Assembly (NCBI RefSeq): GCF_946480185.1
Contig: NZ_CAMLIG010000010.1
Span: 62,001 to 126,000, forward strand
Reading direction: 5' to 3'
DNA from: an uncultured Pedobacter sp.
GTDB taxonomy: Bacteria; Bacteroidota; Bacteroidia; Sphingobacteriales; Sphingobacteriaceae
Length of the DNA: 64,000 nucleotides
Position numbers and translations under genes: made by a program. This document shows, one piece after another, positions 55,380-63,971 of the stretch; within the stretch, counting starts at the first letter, position 1; the number at the start of each line of letters is the position of its first letter. Under the pieces are notes generated by a model that did not search any database, was not told where the DNA came from, and was given only the letters and a program-made list of their open reading frames with translations.

Positions 55380-55961
55380 ATGAAATACAAATTAAAAATA
55401 ATTGTCGGCAGTACCAGGCCAGGGAGAAAAGGGATTATTATAGCTAACTGGTTTAATGATATAGCAATCCAAAAACCAGAATTTGTAGTAGAGCTTTTAG
55501 ATCTTAAAGAAATAAATCTACCTTTCTTTGATGAAGAAGAACACCCGCGTTTACAAAAATATGTTAAAGAACATACAAAAAACTGGAGTAAAAAAATTGC
55601 TGAAGCTGATGCTTTTGTAGTAGTTACTCCTGAATATAATTACAGTTACCCGGCGACTTTAAAAAACGCTTTTGACTTTTTAGTTTTAGAATGGGCGGAA
55701 AAACCAATGGCTTTTGTAAGCTATGGCGGATTATCTGGAGGAACAAGAGCAGTACAGGAACTTAAAGCAACCGTAACAACATTAGGAATGATGCCTTTAC
55801 CGCAAGCCGTAAATATTCCTTTCTTTGCTCAACATATCAATACAGAAGGTATATTTGAAGGGCCTGAGTCCTTAGAAAAATCTGCTAACAACGTTCTACA
55901 CAATTTATTGAGATGGACCGAAGCTTTAAAAGGTATGCGAGATAAAATTAAAACACAATAA
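55380..55961 (+). CDS. NADPH-dependent FMN reductase family protein
   Basis: Flavodoxin-fold reductase of 193 residues. The FMN phosphate loop is GSTRPGRKG, and the second motif is TPEYNYSYPATLKNAFDFL, with YGGLSGGTRA near residue 120. Members reduce FMN, quinones, azo compounds or chromate; the physiological substrate cannot be told. Probably co-transcribed with the upstream lipoprotein; convergent with the carbonic anhydrase gene 8 bp away. Confidence 0.88.
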   Translation: MKYKLKIIVGSTRPGRKGIIIANWFNDIAIQKPEFVVELLDLKEINLPFFDEEEHPRLQKYVKEHTKNWSKKIAEADAFVVVTPEYNYSYPATLKNAFDFLVLEWAEKPMAFVSYGGLSGGTRAVQELKATVTTLGMMPLPQAVNIPFFAQHINTEGIFEGPESLEKSANNVLHNLLRWTEALKGMRDKIKTQ

Positions 55962-55969
55962 AAATATAT

Positions 55970-56479
55970 CTATTCAAACCATCCCGCATACATTACGTAA
56001 TTATGCGGTAACTTCTTCAACATTTCACGCTGTTCATCAGTAATAGGCTTGATTTTTTTAGCCGGAACGCCAGCGTACAAATACCCAGTTTCACAAACAG
56101 TATTTTCTAAAACCACTGCTCCGGCGGCGATGATACAAAACTCTTCAACAACAGCATCATCCATTACTATAGACCCCATCCCAATCAAAACATGATCTTT
56201 TAAAGTACATCCATGTACCAAAGCATTATGCCCTACAGAAACATAACTACCGATAGTTGTAGCAGCCTTTAAATAAGTAGCATGAATAACTGTACCATCC
56301 TGAATGTTGGTATAATCTCCAATGGTAATGCTGTTTACATCTCCTCTAATTACGGTATTAAACCAAACGGAACAATGGTGACCCATAATTACATCGCCCA
56401 CAATAGTAGCGTTATCTGCTATAAAAAAATCGCTACCCCAAACAGGAAACTTATCTTTAACTGGAAGTATCAACGGCAT
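55970..56479 (-). CDS. Gamma carbonic anhydrase family protein
   Basis: Left-handed beta-helix protein of 169 residues with hexapeptide repeats. The three metal-ligand histidines of the gamma class are visible as H66 (VIHAT), H84 (VGHNA) and H89 (VHGC), with the conserved RGDVNSITIGDYTNIQD segment before them. It follows nadB after 1 bp, so it is co-transcribed. Activity may be carbonic anhydrase or a related acyl-transfer/scaffold role. Confidence 0.88.
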   Translation of the reverse strand: MPLILPVKDKFPVWGSDFFIADNATIVGDVIMGHHCSVWFNTVIRGDVNSITIGDYTNIQDGTVIHATYLKAATTIGSYVSVGHNALVHGCTLKDHVLIGMGSIVMDDAVVEEFCIIAAGAVVLENTVCETGYLYAGVPAKKIKPITDEQREMLKKLPHNYVMYAGWFE

Positions 56480-56480
56480 A

Positions 56481-58070
56481 TTATAAAATGGTGTCTTTTA
56501 ATTCTTCTGAATGGTTTGGATAATCTGTGGTATAATGTAATCCACGACTTTCTTTTCTTTCACTTGCGGATTTAATGACTACATAAGATACTTCAATTAA
56601 ATTCCTGAGCTCACAAAGTTTAACAGAAAGTTTTGTTTTTCTGTAGAAATCCTCTGTTTCTTCATAAAGTAACCGTAACCTACGCATGGCTCTTTCTAAC
56701 CTAAAATCAGAACGTACAATACCTACATAATCACTCATAATTTTTTGCATCTCACGAATATTATGTGTTACTAAAATATCTTCATTAGATAGCTGTGTAT
56801 TTTTATCGTTCCAATCTGGAATACCTTCTGGAATATATAAATCCTTTAATTTTTCTTTGGATGACAAATAACTACGATGTGCAAAAACCGCAGCTTCTAA
56901 TAATGAATTGGAAGCCAATCGGTTAGCGCCATGCAAACCTGTAGAAGAAACTTCGCCACAAGCATATAAACCTTCTAATGATGACTGTCCGTTTTCATCT
57001 ACCATCACTCCTCCGCACATATAATGGCAAGCTGGCGTAACTGGAATCATATCCTTAGTCATATCTAAACCAATAGATAAACACCTTGCGTATATGTTAG
57101 GAAAATGAGAAAGTATGTCTTCTTTTTTACGATGTCTGATATCTAAGTAAACATAATCCAAACCAGATTTCTTCATCTCATTATCAATCGCCCTGGCTAC
57201 AATATCACGAGGAGCTAAGGAACCACGTTCATCATACTCATACATAAACTCCTCACCGTTGGCTCTTTTTAACACACCCCCAAAACCGCGTACAGCCTCA
57301 GAAATTAAAAAAGAAGGATATTCGCCAGGATTATATAAAGCTGTAGGATGAAACTGCATAAATTCCATATTTCTAATTCTGGCTTTAGCCCGATAAGCCA
57401 TGGCAACACCATCACCAGTTGCAATAACCGGATTGGTTGTAGAACTATAAATATGCCCTGCCCCACCGGCAGCTAACAAAGTAACCTTTGCTAAAAATTT
57501 TTCTACTTTATGTGTTTTGGTATCAAAAGCATAAGCTCCAAAACATCTTATATTCTCTGAACGGCGGGTAACATATTCACCTAAATGGTGTTGTGTAATT
57601 AAATCAACTACAAAATAATGCGTTAATATTTCAATATTTGGGTTATCATGAATTTCCTGAAGCAATGCTCTTTCAATCTCAAATCCGGTTACATCCTTAT
57701 AGTGTAGCACACGATTTTCTGAATGTCCACCTTCCCTACCCAAATCATAAACACCACCTTCATCCTTATCAAACTTGGTTCCGTACTTAATAATTTCATT
57801 AATCCTATCCGGACCTTCCTTCACCACAATCTCCACAATATCTTTATGGCATAAACCATCTCCTGCAATTAAAGTATCAGAAATATGCTTTTCAAAAGAA
57901 TCCCCAACTTTATCCACAACTACAGCAACCCCACCTTGGGCATACTTAGTGTTAGATTCATCCTCGTTAGATTTTGTAACAATCAGCACCTTACCATGTT
58001 TTGCTGCTTTAAGTGCAAAACTTAGTCCTGCAATACCCGATCCTATTACTAGGTAATCAACATTTTTCAT
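56481..58070 (-). CDS. nadB: L-aspartate oxidase
   Basis: FAD enzyme that oxidises aspartate to iminoaspartate, the first step of de novo NAD synthesis. The FAD motif GSGIAGLSFALKAAKHG is at the N-terminus. The flavoprotein signatures KYAQGGVAVVVD, HPTAL and GLHGANRLASNSLLEA follow, with a C-terminal helical domain. Length (529 residues) is normal. nadA is divergent across a 447-bp AT-rich spacer; nadC is not seen. Confidence 0.96.
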   Translation of the reverse strand: MKNVDYLVIGSGIAGLSFALKAAKHGKVLIVTKSNEDESNTKYAQGGVAVVVDKVGDSFEKHISDTLIAGDGLCHKDIVEIVVKEGPDRINEIIKYGTKFDKDEGGVYDLGREGGHSENRVLHYKDVTGFEIERALLQEIHDNPNIEILTHYFVVDLITQHHLGEYVTRRSENIRCFGAYAFDTKTHKVEKFLAKVTLLAAGGAGHIYSSTTNPVIATGDGVAMAYRAKARIRNMEFMQFHPTALYNPGEYPSFLISEAVRGFGGVLKRANGEEFMYEYDERGSLAPRDIVARAIDNEMKKSGLDYVYLDIRHRKKEDILSHFPNIYARCLSIGLDMTKDMIPVTPACHYMCGGVMVDENGQSSLEGLYACGEVSSTGLHGANRLASNSLLEAAVFAHRSYLSSKEKLKDLYIPEGIPDWNDKNTQLSNEDILVTHNIREMQKIMSDYVGIVRSDFRLERAMRRLRLLYEETEDFYRKTKLSVKLCELRNLIEVSYVVIKSASERKESRGLHYTTDYPNHSEELKDTIL

Positions 58071-58517
58071 GTCTTAAAATCAAAATATAATGTGTAATCA
58101 ATATTAAATGTGAATAAACTACATAAAGGTGTTAATTTTGTGTAAACAAATAAGCAAAAGTTTTAATTATTGTGGATAAACACCACTTTTATTACATTAA
58201 AATAAAAATACAATCTTTTACTCTACACAAAATACAACAATAACTAACGTTTTAAATTTACAAAGCATTAACGGTAGAAAAATATAAAATTTAAATAGGT
58301 AAATTTAAATAACCTGAAAATCAACTCAGTAGAAACACCAATATGTTAACAAAATGTTAATATATTTTTAATACTAATATTTCAAAATAAAATGCAACCA
58401 ATTTATACACCATATTAACACCTTAATAAGTAATAATATATCTCTTTATAAAAAAATTGTTTGTTATTAGAAAAGTGGAAAAACACAAATTTTGATTTTA
58501 TACATTTGAACATCGAA
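58071..58517. other. AT-rich nadB-nadA spacer with DnaA boxes: candidate oriC
   Basis: No gene is supported in this 447-bp stretch, which is markedly more AT-rich than its surroundings. It contains two full matches to the DnaA-box consensus TTWTnCACA, both on the minus strand: TTATTCACA at 58109-58117 and the canonical TTATCCACA at 58171-58179. One-mismatch boxes lie at 58139-58147 and 58403-58411. AT-only tracts and near-direct repeats follow (AAATTTAAATA twice at about 58286-58310; ATGTTAA twice at about 58343-58360), as in DNA unwinding elements. Two parS sites lie 6.4 kb to the left. Replication origin function is an inference; the spacer must also hold the nadA and nadB promoters. Confidence 0.5.
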
Positions 58518-59510
58518 ATGAACATAGCAGAAGAAATAAATTTAAAGGGTTTTATAGATGAACCTATTGACCCAACTCTAGATCTGTTTGCAGAAATAAA
58601 CAGGATAAAAAAAGAAAAGAATGCAGTTATACTTGCACATTATTATCAAGAATCTGATATACAGGATATTGCAGATTATATTGGTGATAGTTTAGGTTTA
58701 TCGCAAGAAGCTTCAAAAACAGATGCAAGTATGATTGTATTTGCTGGTGTGCATTTTATGGCAGAAACGGCTAAGATTTTATCACCATATAAAAAGGTTT
58801 TATTGCCCGATGCAAAGGCAGGCTGTTCCTTGTCTGACAGCTGTCCGCCACATCTTTTCAAAAAGTTTAAAGAGAAATATCCAGATCATTTGGTAATTAC
58901 TTATGTAAACTGTACTGCTGAGTTAAAAGCTTTGAGCGATATCGTTTGTACATCAAGTAATGCAGTACAAATTGTAAACAGTTTACCGCCAGACCAAAAA
59001 ATCATATTTGGTCCTGATAAAAACTTGGGTGCTTATGTAATCAAAAAAACCGGTCGCGATATGGTTTTATGGAACGGAGCCTGTATGGTGCATGAAATTT
59101 TTGCGAGGGAAAAAATCATCAAACTAAAACAGCGCCATCCAGAAGCTAAATTTATTGCCCATCCGGAATGTGAGGATGCAGTGCTAGAAATGGCCGATTA
59201 TATAGGTTCAACCACTGGATTGTTAAAATACACGATAGAAAATCCCGCACAAACTTTTATTGTAGCAACAGAATCAGGAATTATCCATCAGATGGAGAAA
59301 TCAAATCCTGGTAAAACATTTATTCCAGCACCTCCAAATAATGCTTGTGCTTGCAATGATTGCCCACATATGAAGCGCAATACTTTAGAGAAATTGTATT
59401 TGTGTTTAAAAAATGAGCAACCAGAAATTGACGTTCCACGTGAAATTATTGACAGAGCGAGAAAACCGATAGAAAGAATGTTACAAATATCTGCAGAGTT
59501 GGGATTGTAA
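58518..59510 (+). CDS. nadA: Quinolinate synthase
   Basis: [4Fe-4S] enzyme that condenses iminoaspartate with dihydroxyacetone phosphate to quinolinate. The start ATG at 58518 ([10 protein letters not shown]) fits the family; 19 further upstream codons are open but look like spacer. Visible motifs are [39 protein letters not shown] and [15 protein letters not shown], which supply the three cluster cysteines. Length is 330 residues. It partners divergently transcribed nadB. A parS-like sequence lies within its 3' part. Confidence 0.95.
   Translation: MNIAEEINLKGFIDEPIDPTLDLFAEINRIKKEKNAVILAHYYQESDIQDIADYIGDSLGLSQEASKTDASMIVFAGVHFMAETAKILSPYKKVLLPDAKAGCSLSDSCPPHLFKKFKEKYPDHLVITYVNCTAELKALSDIVCTSSNAVQIVNSLPPDQKIIFGPDKNLGAYVIKKTGRDMVLWNGACMVHEIFAREKIIKLKQRHPEAKFIAHPECEDAVLEMADYIGSTTGLLKYTIENPAQTFIVATESGIIHQMEKSNPGKTFIPAPPNNACACNDCPHMKRNTLEKLYLCLKNEQPEIDVPREIIDRARKPIERMLQISAELGL
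59432..59447. other. parS-like sequence inside nadA
   Basis: CGTTCCACGTGAAATT matches the parS consensus at all but three outer positions and keeps the GTTCCACGTGAAA core. It encodes the residues VPRE in NadA, so codon use could explain it; a weak ParB site is possible. Confidence 0.35.
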
Positions 59511-59528
59511 GAGAAAAAAATTTAAGGT

Positions 59529-59656
59529 AAGAGGATGTCTCAAAAATAAAATAGACGGCTTGAGAATCGCTTAAACGAAAACGTTCTCCACCACCTGTCC
59601 GAATAAATTGATAAAAAAAGAGGCTGTTCTCACTTTTTGAGACAGCCTCTTTTTTA
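59529..59656. mobile_element. Short IS-like or MITE-like remnant
   Basis: The left end AAGAGGATGTCTCAAAAA (59529-59546) and the right end, which reads AAGAGGCTGTCTCAAAAA in reverse complement (about 59634-59651), form terminal inverted repeats with one mismatch around about 90 bp of non-coding DNA. The sequence type resembles insertion-sequence ends. No transposase remains. The right part also folds alone into a terminator-like hairpin (59614-59656). Confidence 0.55.
59614..59656 (+). terminator. Hairpin with T run, possible nadA terminator
   Basis: Stem GAGGCTGT-CTC / GAGACAGCCTC with one bulged T, short loop, followed by TTTTTTA. It lies 104 bp after nadA, inside the IS-like remnant, and could serve as the terminator for nadA. 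Confidence 0.65.
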
Positions 59657-60102
59657 TTTTGTCATTATCAATTCTTAAAGAAAAGGTTTTTATAAGAATT
59701 GTTATATTTTCTTGTAAAGTTACCAGATCAGCTTTTCAAAAACCTCTATGTTGATAGAAGCTAACCTATAGTACAAAGGTATTTTAACAATCCTGCTAAC
59801 GTTGCTTGTGAGATGCCTTCCTATCGTCAGCATGACGGCATATTTCTTAAAACCGTGATGTTGGACGTAGTGGCACATCTCACAAATAGGTGTTACATTT
59901 CATTATAAAGATTTTTTTTTGAGATTTCTACTATCCTCGAAATGAACAGTAAGAAGAGAGAAATCCCTTAAATAATTGCGTAACGGGGTGGAAATAGCGC
60001 CTTCATAAAATTCATCTACGTATTTCACGGTATAAAAAAATACGCAATTCTGCGTATTTCAGAAAGGTTTGTGTAACAGTACTTTTACTTAAAAACCAAA
60101 CC
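59657..60102. other. Non-coding spacer with palindromic repeat and possible operator
   Basis: About 445 bp without a supported gene. At 59807-59893 an inverted repeat (TGTGAGATGCC with GGCACATCTCACA) encloses a second pair (CGTCAGCATGACGG and the CCGTGATG region). It is related in style to the repeats of the nuoF-nuoG spacer. At 60016-60061, copies of T(A/G)CGTATTT occur twice directly and once inverted, just upstream of the next gene. Confidence 0.6.
60016..60061. promoter_or_regulatory. Repeated TRCGTATTTCA half-sites upstream of a secreted-protein gene
   Basis: CTACGTATTTCA (60016-60027) and CTGCGTATTTCA (60050-60061) are direct repeats 34 bp apart. An inverted AAATACGCA lies between them (60038-60046) and makes a 9-bp stem with the second copy. 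The gene starts 42 bp further on. This looks like a regulator-binding array, but no regulator can be named. Confidence 0.4.
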
Positions 60103-60483
60103 ATGAACAAAAAAACTTTACTCAGCGCATTTTTTCTCTTTTTTATACTCTCCGCAGGTTTAAATGCCTCGGCACAAAAAAGGGCTACGCTTACAGATGA
60201 AGAGCAGGTGCAGGAAGAAGTAAGCAAAGAAGTAGAAGCCGCCTTTAAAAGCGAAGCTTTCGTAAAAAAGAAAAATAAAAAGTTTCCGGCCCTTACCGGA
60301 TACATCGTTACAGATATTTCTGTGGTTACTAACGGCAAAATAGCCACTTTCTTTAAGGTAGATTCTGACATTAAAAATAACGATTTCTTCGAGTTTTTAT
60401 CAGATTATTTATTGAGCTACAAGTTCAACTTCAAACTACCAAGACAGCAGAAATATAAAATCCGACAAACAATTCAACTTTAA
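60103..60483 (+). CDS. Small exported protein, function unknown
   Basis: I do not recognise the family. The 126-residue protein has a signal peptide cleaved after about residue 25 (GLNASAQ). An acidic helix (TDEEQVQEEVSKEVEAAF) follows, then a mixed alpha/beta part with VTDISVVTNGKIATFFKV. It precedes the PQQ-like repeat protein by 13 bp and is probably co-transcribed with it. Possible operator repeats lie upstream. Confidence 0.65.
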   Translation: MNKKTLLSAFFLFFILSAGLNASAQKRATLTDEEQVQEEVSKEVEAAFKSEAFVKKKNKKFPALTGYIVTDISVVTNGKIATFFKVDSDIKNNDFFEFLSDYLLSYKFNFKLPRQQKYKIRQTIQL

Positions 60484-60496
60484 ATCTAACAAAACC

Positions 60497-62317
60497 ATGA
60501 ACAAAAAAATGATTGCGCTTTCTCTGCTACTAGTTAGTGGCGGGTTTGCAGCCAATGCACAATTTGGCAAACTAAAAGAAAAAATGGGAAGCATGTTGCC
60601 CACAAAAGGTAGCAAGATGTCAGGAAATTTTAAAACCGTTTGGGAATCTGAATTTTCTAACAAGGCAACCGTATTGGCAGTAACCGGTAATGATGCGGAT
60701 AGCTATGTGTTAGGTACAGATGATAATTCTGCATCGGTACTGGACGGTAGCGGAAAACAGGTTTGGGGCGGTGATTTTAAAAATATTACCACCAACAAAA
60801 CCAACAAATGCGATTACCAGTATTCTATTTGGAAAGAAAACGGTAAGGGTGGTTATCTGTTTTTGTTTGATTCCAGAAAATTAGGAACAGACAGAATTGC
60901 TGTTTTAGATATGGCAACTGGTAAAGAATTATGGAATAGTGAAAACTACCAAAATTTATTACCAAAAGATAGAGGTGTGTTAGGAAGCAGTACAGAAGAC
61001 ATTGAGACTGTAAAATACATTGATGAGCTAGATGCTTTTTTAATTGCCCAAAAAGATGGGATGAACTTGGTAAAAGCTAAAACAGGCGAAAAAGTTTGGG
61101 AAACCAAATTAATTAAAGGAGCAGTTGCAGAATATAACTATGATAAAGCCACCAACGAAATTGTAATGCTTAACTATAAGCCAACGGCCTTAGGTGCTTT
61201 GATCAGTGGATTTAAAAATCAGCTATTAAAAATTAATGCAACCAACGGAGAAATTATTTGGGATGCATCTTTTAGAGGAACTATTGAAAAAGAGTTGGTT
61301 ACCCGTAAACCTATTTTAGACCTTTGGATTAAAGGAGATAAAGTTTTTTTATGGTTAGATGGTATCCAGGTTTTCAATGCAAAAAGCGGTCAAAAATTAT
61401 GGGAAGTTGAATATGAAAACGATATGGCTAAAACCAGTAAAATCCCGTTTGGTGGTGGAGGAACCCGAAAAGAAACTTACAGAACCTTAGCAGATCCGTT
61501 GTTTACAGATGACGCAGTTTATCTGGTAATTTTTGCAACCCGTAACAGAACTAAATATGTGGAAAAACATGATATACAAACCGGAAAACTTTTATGGGCT
61601 TCAGAAAAAATAACCGGTGCTTATTCCATGCCTAAAATTTACAAATCGGGAGACCGTATTTTAGTTCAGGTGGGAGGTAAAGTTCAAGTTCAGGAAATTG
61701 AAACCAAAAGCGGAACTTCCTACTCAGGCCCTTCCATTTCTTACAAAATATACTGGGATTATGTAAATCAAAAAAACAGTTTACTGGCATTAAGCGATAA
61801 AGATGGTTCAACAGCATGGCGGTCCGAGCGGTTTGATAAGCGTATTACAGATATGATTATTGATCAAGGAAAAACCGTATTTATTGGTGATGGTGACGAG
61901 TTTTACTCTTACGATATTGCATCAGGAAAACAACTTTTTGATGTAAAACATAACGATGCACACGTAGGTAAAGCTTTTGATGTGGTTGATTATGCAGATA
62001 ATGTAGTGGTAATTTCAGAAAAAGGACTAGCCAGCTACAAAAAAGCAGATGGCAAAAGAAATTATGCCACAGACAAACTTTCTGGAATTGATTATTGGTA
62101 CAACCTTAACGGAAACTTTTTCTTAAGAAACCAAAAGAACAGTAAAAACATCATTTACGGCATCAACATGGAAAACGGAGAAACCAAAGGAACAGTTGAA
62201 TCTAAAGGAAAAGGCGGAAGCCCGGTTTATGGAGATGGTATAGATATTTCTGCTGATGGCGAATATATCTACGCTTTCAAAAACAAAAAAGTAGAAAAAA
62301 TTAAAGTAAACAACTAA
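60497..62317 (+). CDS. Exported PQQ-like beta-propeller protein
   Basis: 606 residues with a signal peptide (cleavage near FAANAQ). Repeated blades of the PQQ/quinoprotein type follow, recognisable by phrases of the form GKxLWxxE: TGKELWNSENY, TGEKVWETKL, NGEIIWDASF, SGQKLWEVEYEN and TGKLLWASEK. No cofactor-binding or catalytic residues can be assigned, so a binding or scaffold role is more likely than dehydrogenase activity. It follows the small exported protein by 13 bp and ends before a strong terminator. Confidence 0.8.
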   Translation: MNKKMIALSLLLVSGGFAANAQFGKLKEKMGSMLPTKGSKMSGNFKTVWESEFSNKATVLAVTGNDADSYVLGTDDNSASVLDGSGKQVWGGDFKNITTNKTNKCDYQYSIWKENGKGGYLFLFDSRKLGTDRIAVLDMATGKELWNSENYQNLLPKDRGVLGSSTEDIETVKYIDELDAFLIAQKDGMNLVKAKTGEKVWETKLIKGAVAEYNYDKATNEIVMLNYKPTALGALISGFKNQLLKINATNGEIIWDASFRGTIEKELVTRKPILDLWIKGDKVFLWLDGIQVFNAKSGQKLWEVEYENDMAKTSKIPFGGGGTRKETYRTLADPLFTDDAVYLVIFATRNRTKYVEKHDIQTGKLLWASEKITGAYSMPKIYKSGDRILVQVGGKVQVQEIETKSGTSYSGPSISYKIYWDYVNQKNSLLALSDKDGSTAWRSERFDKRITDMIIDQGKTVFIGDGDEFYSYDIASGKQLFDVKHNDAHVGKAFDVVDYADNVVVISEKGLASYKKADGKRNYATDKLSGIDYWYNLNGNFFLRNQKNSKNIIYGINMENGETKGTVESKGKGGSPVYGDGIDISADGEYIYAFKNKKVEKIKVNN

Positions 62318-62351
62318 AGATCTATTGCCAATAGTGGCAATTGTTTGTGGT

Positions 62352-62382
62352 ACGGTTGCAGCCTAGGCTGCAACCGTTTTTT
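62352..62382 (+). terminator. Terminator with perfect 26-bp palindrome
   Basis: ACGGTTGCAGCC and GGCTGCAACCGT pair around TA, followed by a T run, 35 bp after the beta-propeller gene stop and about 25 bp before the next start. Confidence 0.88.
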
Positions 62383-62405
62383 GTTAACGCTCGTTAATTG
62401 ATCTC

Positions 62406-63848
62406 ATGAAAAAACTAATTACAATTTTATTTATTCTGCCTTTTTTTGCGCAATCACAACAAGTTCAATGGGTTTCAAAAGTTCTTAAAAGCTCATCAGA
62501 CTTAGGAGGCAAACAATATAGCTCTCGCCGAGTTGTGGGTCGGCCTGATGTGTTTCCTCAAGCTGGCGACAGTCCGAACGCTTGGGCACCTAAAAACGCT
62601 AACGACGGGCATGATTTTATTGAAGTGGAATTTGCGAAAGCACAAACCGTAAAGCAAATTGCCATTTTCGAAAATTTAAATACAGGCTGTTTTGTAAAAG
62701 TATTAGCGGGTAGTGGCGACGGAAAATACAAAGAAGTATTTAGAAGTAAATCTTCCGTAATATTAACCAGTTTTGATTTAGGAAAAATCACAAATATGTC
62801 CACAGCCGGTGCAGATAGAGGATATTATTTCGGAAGAAAGAGAAGAAAGGTTTCAGAAGCGCCACAAGTTAACCTTAAACCAGGTATCGAATATGCAAAT
62901 TTAGATGAGCCTGTAGAAAATGTGAAAGCATTACGCGTGGTTTTCAATTTTAAAATGACAACCGGCGATAAACAGATTGATGCCATCGGTATCTCAGACG
63001 CTGACCAACCTATTGTTGCAACAATTAATACCACTAAAGAATTAGAAAATCTGGCGAAACCAGAAATTGTTTTTACTTCTAAAAACCCATTTACATTGGA
63101 TGTTTTAACACAGGAAAAATTGTACCTGAGCATGGTTGACGAAAACGGTTTAAGCAAAATTTACAGTTTAGATCGGGCAAACAATCATTTAGAAAATCTG
63201 AAAGTATTGCCTGCGAGTATCAATAAAAACCCAGATTATAATTACTTGGCTGGAGTTGTTGGCGATAAATTTATCGTGGGCGGCGCATCGTATCAGAAAG
63301 GTACTAAGGAAACGGGTTTTAGCTTCTTCAAAAAAAATGACGACGAATTTACTTTTGAAAAACCTTTGGAAATTGTAGCCTATAACAACTTGTTAGATGT
63401 TGCAAATATGTCGGCCAATGCAAACGGAAATGTAATTTTAATGGGTATTGAATCTGACATTTGCCAAGGTGGCATGGATATTTATTACGCTAAAATCAAG
63501 GAAGATGGTACTTATTCCTTCCTCCAAAATATTGGTAAAAATGTAAACTCAGCTAATGACGAGTACAACCCTATTTTGTGCAATAATGAAAAAGCAATTC
63601 TTTTTTCGAGCAATGGTTTTAGTGCTTATGGCGGAGATGATTTGTATTTCAGTCTCCGTTTGGATGATACTTGGAAAAACTGGAGCGAGCCTGTAAACTT
63701 AGGTCCACAGGTAAATGATGCAGGCAACCAAAATTCAGTGTTGTATGATGATACCAATGAGCTAATTTATTTCACCACATTTAAAGATGATGCTTACCAA
63801 ATTTGCAGGGTAAAATTTCCGAAAAGCCTGTTTGTGGCTAATAATTAA
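62406..63848 (+). CDS. Exported protein with discoidin-like and PD40-like propeller parts
   Basis: 480 residues with a signal peptide (cleavage near FFAQSQ). Residues about 20-195 look like a galactose-binding/discoidin-like domain (AWAPKNANDGHDFIEVEFAKA, then VKQIAIFENL). Residues about 210-470 carry PD40/WD40-type repeats such as SANDEYNPILCNNEKAILFSSNG. In Bacteroidota this arrangement often ends in an OmpA peptidoglycan-binding domain, which is absent here. A strong terminator separates it from the previous gene. Function unknown, likely envelope-associated. Confidence 0.72.
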   Translation: MKKLITILFILPFFAQSQQVQWVSKVLKSSSDLGGKQYSSRRVVGRPDVFPQAGDSPNAWAPKNANDGHDFIEVEFAKAQTVKQIAIFENLNTGCFVKVLAGSGDGKYKEVFRSKSSVILTSFDLGKITNMSTAGADRGYYFGRKRRKVSEAPQVNLKPGIEYANLDEPVENVKALRVVFNFKMTTGDKQIDAIGISDADQPIVATINTTKELENLAKPEIVFTSKNPFTLDVLTQEKLYLSMVDENGLSKIYSLDRANNHLENLKVLPASINKNPDYNYLAGVVGDKFIVGGASYQKGTKETGFSFFKKNDDEFTFEKPLEIVAYNNLLDVANMSANANGNVILMGIESDICQGGMDIYYAKIKEDGTYSFLQNIGKNVNSANDEYNPILCNNEKAILFSSNGFSAYGGDDLYFSLRLDDTWKNWSEPVNLGPQVNDAGNQNSVLYDDTNELIYFTTFKDDAYQICRVKFPKSLFVANN

Positions 63849-63869
63849 AACTTATAGCCTGTTCAGAGA

Positions 63870-63899
63870 AAAAAATGGAGGCTAATAATCTCCATTTTT
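63870..63899 (+). terminator. Terminator after the PD40-like gene
   Basis: Stem AAAAATGGAG/CTCCATTTTT with a 9-base loop and a T run, about 22 bp after the stop. Confidence 0.8.
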
Positions 63900-63971
63900 C
63901 ATTTAATCAGCTTTTTAACTTTTATCTTAACACATAAACTCCTATTTTTGAAACCATATATCAAAAACACA

